A DNA stretch of 64,000 nucleotides from Microbacterium sp. No. 7 (GTDB lineage Bacteria; Actinomycetota; Actinomycetes; Actinomycetales; Microbacteriaceae). Within the stretch, counting starts at the first letter, position 1; each line of letters opens with the position of its first letter. A program made the position numbers and the translations under genes. This document shows, one piece after another, positions 59,544 through 64,000 of the stretch. The stretch lies in assembly GCF_001314225.1 (NCBI RefSeq), contig NZ_CP012697.1, positions 3,596,001-3,660,000 of the forward strand, given 5' to 3'. The notes under the pieces were generated by a model. It saw only the letters and a list, made by a program, of their open reading frames with translations, was not told the origin of the DNA and made no database searches.

Positions 59544-60594
59544 CGCCCTCTCACCACACGCCCAGGGCGTCGACGCGCCGCCCGCGGCATCCGCCCGGCG
59601 CGTCGGCCCCTACACCTCTCAGGCCCATCGGCTCCGCTACCTGCTGGTGCTCACGGGACTCATCGTCGCCGCCGTCGCGATCACCGTGCTGCTGCTGTCG
59701 TGGGGCAACCAGTACGAGCCGTTCAGCGAACGCTGGTGGCGCATCTCGCGCATGCGCGTCTCGGCGATCATCGTCATCGCGCTCGTGACGTTCTGCCAGT
59801 CGATCGCGACCGTCACGTTCCAGACCGCGACGAACAACCGCATCATCACGCCCTCGATCATGGGCTTCGAGTCGCTGTACGTGCTGCTCCAGACGTCCAT
59901 CGTGTTCTTCTTCGGCACGACGGGCCTCGTGAGCCTCAGCCCGTTCGCGCGCTTCCTGCTGCAGTCGGCGCTGATGGTGCTGTTCGCAGTGCTGCTGTAC
60001 TCGTGGCTGCTCTCGGGCCGGTTCGGCAATCTGCACGTGATGCTGCTCGTCGGCATCATCATCGGCACCGGCATGGGCGCCCTGTCGACGTTCATGCAGC
60101 AGATGCTCGACCCGAACGAGTTCGACGTGCTGACCGCGCGGCTGTTCGGCAACATCGGCAACGCCAACACCGACTTCCTGTGGTTCGTCATCCCCGTGTG
60201 CGCGCTCGCGGGCGGCACGATCTGGCTGCTCGCCCGGCGCCTCAACGTGATCGCGCTCGGCGCCGACATCTCCACCAACGTCGGCCTGCGCCACCGGCGC
60301 GAGATCATGCTCATGCTGACCCTCGTGTCGGTGCTGATGGCGATGAGCACCTCGCTCATCGGGCCGATGACGTTCCTCGGCTTCCTCGTCGCGACGCTCG
60401 CCTACGCCATCACCGACACCTACGACCACCGCCGCATCCTGCCCGTCGCCTGGCTGCTCGGCTTCGTCGTGCTGGCCGGCGCGTACTTCCTGCTGCGCCA
60501 CGTGTTCCAGCTCGTGGATGCCGTCACCATCATCGTCGAGCTCATCGGCGGGCTCGTCTTCCTCATCGTCATCCTGCGAAAGGGCCGCCTGTGA
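59533..60594 (+). CDS. Iron-siderophore ABC permease, FecCD family 2 (FatC-like)
   Basis: A 353-aa second permease of the siderophore importer. Blocks: RISRMRVSAIIVIALVTFCQSIATVTFQTATNNRIITPSIMGFESL, and NVIALGADISTNVGLRHRRE. The first 40 residues are Ala/Pro-rich and cytoplasmic. The GTG at 59533 overlaps the end of permease 1; the stop overlaps the ATPase GTG (GTGA). Confidence 0.92.
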   Translation: MPADALSPHAQGVDAPPAASARRVGPYTSQAHRLRYLLVLTGLIVAAVAITVLLLSWGNQYEPFSERWWRISRMRVSAIIVIALVTFCQSIATVTFQTATNNRIITPSIMGFESLYVLLQTSIVFFFGTTGLVSLSPFARFLLQSALMVLFAVLLYSWLLSGRFGNLHVMLLVGIIIGTGMGALSTFMQQMLDPNEFDVLTARLFGNIGNANTDFLWFVIPVCALAGGTIWLLARRLNVIALGADISTNVGLRHRREIMLMLTLVSVLMAMSTSLIGPMTFLGFLVATLAYAITDTYDHRRILPVAWLLGFVVLAGAYFLLRHVFQLVDAVTIIVELIGGLVFLIVILRKGRL

Positions 60595-61364
60595 TCCGCC
60601 TCTCGAACGTGCGCAAACGCTACAGCGGCGACGTGGAGATCGGCCCGGTCTCCATCGACATCCCCGCCGGCGGCATCATCGCCCTCGTCGGGCCCAACGG
60701 CGCCGGCAAGTCGACCGTGCTCACGATGATGGGGCGGCTGCTCGCCCCCGACGAGGGCACCGTCGAGGTCGGCGGGCTCGACGTGCACGCGACGCCGTCG
60801 AAGCAGGTCGCGAAGACCGTGTCGATCCTGCGCCAGGAGAACCACTTCGTCACCCGCCTCACGATCCGCCAGCTCGTCGGGTTCGGCCGCTACCCCTACA
60901 GCGCCGGCCGGCTCACGCAGCACGACGAGGACAAGATCTCGGAGGCGATCGACTTCCTCGACCTCACCGACCTCGAGCAGCGCTTCCTCGACCAGCTCTC
61001 GGGCGGCCAGCGCCAGCGCGCGTACGTCGCGATGGTGCTCGCGCAGGACACCGACTACCTGCTGCTCGACGAGCCGCTGAACAACCTCGACGCGCAGCAC
61101 TCGGTGCAGATGATGCAGCAGCTGCGCAGCGCCGCCGACGTGCTGGGGCGCACGATCGTCATCGTGCTGCACGACATCAACTTCGCCGCCGCGTACAGCG
61201 ACTACATCATCGCGATGGAGGAGGGCAGGATCGCCGTGCACGGCACGCCCGACGAGATCATCCGCGACGACGTCCTCACCCGCGTCTTCCGCACCCCGGT
61301 GACGGTCGTCGACGGCCCCGGCGGCAAGTTCGCCGTCTACCACCGTGTCGAGAACGGAGCATGA
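60591..61364 (+). CDS. Iron-siderophore ABC transporter ATP-binding protein (FatE-like)
   Basis: A 257-aa ATPase with Walker A VGPNGAGKSTVLTMMG near residue 33, Q-loop SILRQENHFVTRLTIRQLV, signature LSGGQRQRAYVAMVLAQD, Walker B YLLLDEPLNNLD and switch His in VLHDINFAAAYSD. The Q.Q-E-N and LNNLD sequences are those of the siderophore (FepC/FatE) group. It completes the importer. Start GTG, coupled to the permease. Confidence 0.94.
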   Translation: MIRLSNVRKRYSGDVEIGPVSIDIPAGGIIALVGPNGAGKSTVLTMMGRLLAPDEGTVEVGGLDVHATPSKQVAKTVSILRQENHFVTRLTIRQLVGFGRYPYSAGRLTQHDEDKISEAIDFLDLTDLEQRFLDQLSGGQRQRAYVAMVLAQDTDYLLLDEPLNNLDAQHSVQMMQQLRSAADVLGRTIVIVLHDINFAAAYSDYIIAMEEGRIAVHGTPDEIIRDDVLTRVFRTPVTVVDGPGGKFAVYHRVENGA

Positions 61365-61365
61365 C

Positions 61366-62133
61366 ATGACCTTCACCCTCGAACGCCAGGCGCTGGAGCT
61401 GCGCTTCCGCTCGGTGCACCTCGCGGCGCGCCAGTGGCTGACGCCCGACTACGTGCGCGTGCGCCTGGAGGGCGCCGACCTGCGCGGCTTCGACTCCCCC
61501 GGCTCCGACGACCACATCCGCATCTTCTTCCCCGACGCGCCGCCCGCCTCGGTCGAGGAGCTGCGCGCCGCACCGAGCCGCGAGTACACGCCGCTCGCGT
61601 GGGACGCCGAGGACGGCTGGCTCGACCTGGAGTTCGCGGTGCACGGCGCCGACGGCGTCGCGGCGCCGTGGGGGGCGACGGCCGAGCTCGGCGCGATCGC
61701 CGGCATCGGCGGGCCGCGCGGCTCGATGGTGCTGAACGGACGCCCCGACGGCTGGCTGCTCGCCGGCGACGAGACCGCCGTGCCCGCGATGCGCCGCTTC
61801 GCGCACCTGATGGATGCCGGGGCCGTCGGCCGCGTGCTCGTGGAGGTCACGGATGCCGCGCACGAGCTGCCGATCGACACCCCGCCGGGCGTCGTCGTCG
61901 AGCAGGTGCACCGCGGCGACGCGGCACCCGGCACGGCGCTGGCCGCGCGCCTCGACGCGCTCGGCGCCGACGACCGGCCCGCGGGCGCGGTGTTCGGCTT
62001 CGTCGCCGCCGAGCAGGCGATCGTGAAGACCGGCCGCGCCCTCCTCCTCGACCGCTGGGGTCTCGACGCCGACCACATCGTCGTCAAGGGCTACTGGAAG
62101 TCCGGCGAGACCGAGTACCACGCCCCGCACTGA
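61366..62133 (+). CDS. Siderophore-interacting protein (ferric-siderophore reductase)
   Basis: A 255-aa flavoprotein of the ViuB/SIP family that reduces ferric siderophore in the cytoplasm to free the iron. FAD-binding barrel near residues 12-110 (DYVRVRLEGADLRGFDSPGSDDHIRIFFP, with REYTPLAWD in place of the RxYT/S motif), then the SIP C-terminal domain DGWLLAGDETAVPAMRR and the tail VVKGYWKSGETEYH. Two starts are possible: the ATG at 61361 overlaps the ATPase stop but is in another frame; the ATG at 61366 is in the gene's frame. Last gene of the operon. Confidence 0.93.
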   Translation: MTFTLERQALELRFRSVHLAARQWLTPDYVRVRLEGADLRGFDSPGSDDHIRIFFPDAPPASVEELRAAPSREYTPLAWDAEDGWLDLEFAVHGADGVAAPWGATAELGAIAGIGGPRGSMVLNGRPDGWLLAGDETAVPAMRRFAHLMDAGAVGRVLVEVTDAAHELPIDTPPGVVVEQVHRGDAAPGTALAARLDALGADDRPAGAVFGFVAAEQAIVKTGRALLLDRWGLDADHIVVKGYWKSGETEYHAPH

Positions 62134-62190
62134 CCCCCGCCGATCCCCCGGCTGCGGAACCTCCGCGGCGAGACCGCCCGCCACCCACCC

Positions 62191-62296
62191 CGCTGATCGA
62201 GTGCTCGCGGCGGAGCCGCGAGTGTATCGAGATCCGTGTAGCGGACCGTGACACGGGTTTCGATACGCCGCCTCCGGCGGCTACTCAACCAGCGGA
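62191..62296. repeat. BIME-like palindromic element, copy R4
   Basis: Same architecture as the copies at 23350 and 23628: CGCTGATCGAGTGC, GC hairpin, CGTATCGAGATCCGTGTAG-type centre, GGTTTCGATACGCC, second hairpin and TACTCAACCAGCGG. The sequence between R4 and R5 contains a decayed partial copy around 62391. Confidence 0.85.
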
Positions 62297-62422
62297 GTGA
62301 CGCCACCTCCGACGGGCGCTCAGCCAGCGGGCGTGGCAGATGCCAGCGAGCGCGGTGCCCCAGGATCACCCCACCCCACCGATCCCCCGCCGATCGAGTG
62401 CCCGCAACACAGCCGCCCACCC

Positions 62423-62528
62423 CGCTGATCGAGTGCTCGCGGCGGAGCCGCGAGTGTATCGAGATCCGTGTAGCGGTCCGTTACACCGGTTTCGATACGC
62501 CGCCTGCGGCGGCTACTCAACCAGCGGG
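62423..62528. repeat. BIME-like palindromic element, copy R5
   Basis: A near copy of R4 in the same orientation, 126 bp further on, just before the NAD(P)-binding protein gene at 62572. The centre reads TGTAGCGGTCCGTTACACCGG, itself a small palindrome. Confidence 0.85.
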
Positions 62529-62571
62529 GTTACGCGGCGGGCGGGGCGCGGCGCGGTCGTAGGCTGGGCGC

Positions 62572-63306
62572 ATGAGGATCGCGATCGCGGGCGGGACGGG
62601 ACAGGCGGGTGCCCAGGCGGCCGCGGCGGCGAAGGAGCGCGGACACGACGTCGTCGTGCTGTCGCGGTCGACGGGCGTCGATCTCGTCACGGGCGGGGGC
62701 GTCGCGGCGGCGCTCGACGGGGCGGATGCCGTCATCGACGCATCCGGTGTGGGCCCGGACGACGATCCGACGGCCTTCCATCGCGCCGTCATCCAGTCCC
62801 TCACGGCGCAGCGGCCGCCGCACATCGTGGTGCTGTCGATCGTGAACTGCGACCGCGCGGCCTATCCGCTGTACGAGGGGAAGGTCGCCCAGGAGCGGGC
62901 GGCGCAGGCGAGCGGCGTGCCGTTCACGATCGCCCGCACGACGCAGTTCCACGAGTTCGCCGCGCAGGTGCTGCGCATGGGCACCCGCGGTCCGCTGCAC
63001 TTCAGCCCGCGCATGCGCACGCAGCCCGTCGCGGTGCGCGAGGTGGGCGCGCGGCTCGTCGACCTCGCCGAGGCCGGGCCCGCGGGGCGCGTCGCCGACC
63101 TCGGCGGTCCCCGCGAGGAGTCGCTCGTCGAGATGGTGCGCGGCTACGCGCGGGCGACCGGCGCCGCGCGCCTCGTGCTCCCGATCAACCTGGGCGGGCC
63201 GTTCGGCCGCGCGCAGCGCGACGGCACGCTGCTGCCCGGTCCCGACGCCGTGCACGGCACCGAGACCTTCGCCGACTGGCTCGCGCGCGTCGCCCCCGCT
63301 GGGTGA
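62572..63306 (+). CDS. NAD(P)-binding SDR-like protein
   Basis: A 244-aa atypical short-chain dehydrogenase/reductase with the Rossmann motif IAIAGGTGQAGAQAAAAAKERGHDVVVLSRS at the very start. No YxxxK catalytic pair is present; a P..YEGKVAQERAAQ region occupies that part, as in the NAD(P)H-binding (NmrA/NAD-binding_10) group. It may bind NADP as sensor or act as a nucleotide-sugar-type reductase; substrate unknown. Flanked by BIME-like elements on both sides. Confidence 0.85.
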   Translation: MRIAIAGGTGQAGAQAAAAAKERGHDVVVLSRSTGVDLVTGGGVAAALDGADAVIDASGVGPDDDPTAFHRAVIQSLTAQRPPHIVVLSIVNCDRAAYPLYEGKVAQERAAQASGVPFTIARTTQFHEFAAQVLRMGTRGPLHFSPRMRTQPVAVREVGARLVDLAEAGPAGRVADLGGPREESLVEMVRGYARATGAARLVLPINLGGPFGRAQRDGTLLPGPDAVHGTETFADWLARVAPAG

Positions 63307-63364
63307 CCGGAGGCCGCGGGACTCGGCTGCTGCCGTCTGCCTCGCCGGCCCCTCCTTCTCTCTC

Positions 63365-63520
63365 CCGCTGGCCGAGCAGCGCGGTCTCCCGCTGGTCGAG
63401 TAGCGCGCTCTCCCGCTGGTCGAGTAGCGCGCGTCAGCGCGCGTATCGAGACCGGTGTAGCGGTCCGTTACACGGGTCTCGATACGCTCGCGGCTTCGCC
63501 GCGAGCACTCGACCAGCGGG
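63365..63520. repeat. BIME-like element, copy R6, with truncated tandem units
   Basis: Three short CGCTGGNCGAGTAGCGCG units in tandem, then a full element: hairpin, CGTATCGAGACCGGTGTAG centre, GGTCTCGATACG, hairpin CTCGCGGC/GCCGCGAG and CACTCGACCAGCGGGG. It lies between the convergent SDR-like and aldo/keto reductase genes. Confidence 0.85.
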
Positions 63521-63554
63521 GTGCGGCGAAGCCGGACCCCGGGCGGCCGCGGGG

Positions 63555-64000
63555 TTACATCTCCTCGTGGGTGTCGGGGTCGCCGTTCCACAGGCGGCCG
63601 CGCTCGAGGGCGGCGAGGGCGGCGACCTCGGCATCCGTCAGAGAGAAGCCGAACACGTCGGCGTTCTCGGCCTGCCTCTCGGCGGAGGCCGACTTCGGGA
63701 TGGGCGTGCTGCCCAGCTGCACGTGCCAGCGCAGCACCGCCTGCGTGGGGCTGACCCCGTGCGCCGCGGCGATCTCGCCGACGACGGGCTCGCTCAGCAG
63801 CTCGCTGCGGCGGGCGAGCGGGCTCCAGCTCTCGGTGCGGATGCCGTGCTCCGCGTGGAAGGCGCGCAGCTCCGCCTGCGGAAAGTAGGGGTGCAGCTCG
63901 ACCTGGTTGACCGCGGGCGCGACGCCGGTCTCGTCGATCAGGCGCGTGAGCATCGCGGGCGTGAAGTTCGAGACGCCGATCGAGCGCACCGCGCCCCGCT
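63555..64000 (-). CDS. Aldo/keto reductase, C-terminal part (5' end outside window)
   Basis: Open to the last base; 148 codons visible. Recognisable AKR segments: GAVRSIGVSNFTPAMLTRLIDE, APAVNQVELHPYFPQAELRAFHAEHGI, ESWSPLARRSELL, and IPKSASAERQAENADVFGFSLTDAEVAALAAL, the NADP-binding end of the barrel. The catalytic Asp/Tyr/Lys/His of the N-terminal half are outside the window. Typical of the 2,5-diketo-gluconate reductase-like group (AKR5). Confidence 0.93.
   Translation of the reverse strand, partial: RGAVRSIGVSNFTPAMLTRLIDETGVAPAVNQVELHPYFPQAELRAFHAEHGIRTESWSPLARRSELLSEPVVGEIAAAHGVSPTQAVLRWHVQLGSTPIPKSASAERQAENADVFGFSLTDAEVAALAALERGRLWNGDPDTHEEM

Overview
The window looks like chromosomal DNA of a high-GC actinobacterium, most likely a Microbacterium-type member of the Microbacteriaceae. 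The basis is the very high GC, the many GTG starts, genes packed with 4-nt ATGA/GTGA stop-start overlaps, a leaderless mRNA, the 32-codon bS22-type ribosomal gene, a short archaeal-type AspRS and the Microbacteriaceae-style interspersed palindromes. No rRNA, tRNA, CRISPR array, integrase or transposase was seen.

Layout. 1-1649: the 3' part of a YhgE/Pip-type membrane protein with a long Ala/Gly repeat. 1853-7616 (minus): a system II cytochrome c maturation operon (phosphatase, TlpA-like, CcdA, ResB, CcsB) with a DedA protein upstream. 7690-11004: EamA transporter, AspRS, tyrosine phosphatase. 11032-12814: locus A, a secreted small protein followed by two near-duplicate lipoproteins. 12947-17197: a YegP protein and a four-gene ABC importer. 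17219-22057: Dabb protein, glutaredoxin, bS22, two regulators, KtrB/KtrA-type potassium uptake, ProC. 22183-28649: hydrolase, a repeat-rich stretch, TadA, Upp and a 1170-aa RecB-like nuclease/helicase. 28751-33611: locus B, relatives of the locus A proteins followed by a peptidoglycan-binding adaptor, an ABC ATPase and a permease. 33679-41645: NadE, PPTase-like protein, thioesterase, SbcC, SbcD, Nudix hydrolase. 41689-41994: a broken VapBC-type pair. 42019-47865: hydrolase, DUF1963 protein, acetyltransferase, P-loop kinase, a leaderless Cys-containing leader peptide before a winged-helix protein, and a sugar porter. 47872-54620 (minus): a MoxR/DUF58/VWA (Bat-type) operon. 54823-57211: DNA glycosylase, VOC protein, FetB-like permease. 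57289-62133: a siderophore uptake operon with a good DtxR/IdeR box. 62572-64000: an NAD(P)-binding protein and a partial aldo/keto reductase.

The most interesting material is loci A and B. Each pairs a Sec-exported small protein of about 73 mature residues (conserved core ARLGD..DWG...SGF.F.HQAI.YR.G) with a cysteine-containing lipoprotein of about 210 aa. Locus B continues into a MacB-like ABC module. The leaders are conserved, and one unit in locus B has lost most of its small gene by deletion. I know of no described function for either family. A secreted effector with a cognate lipoprotein is a hypothesis only.

The intergenic regions carry several families of perfect or near-perfect palindromes (three word classes plus a roughly 110-bp BIME-like element). 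Most sit between convergent genes, but at least one lies between divergent genes, so terminator function alone does not explain them.
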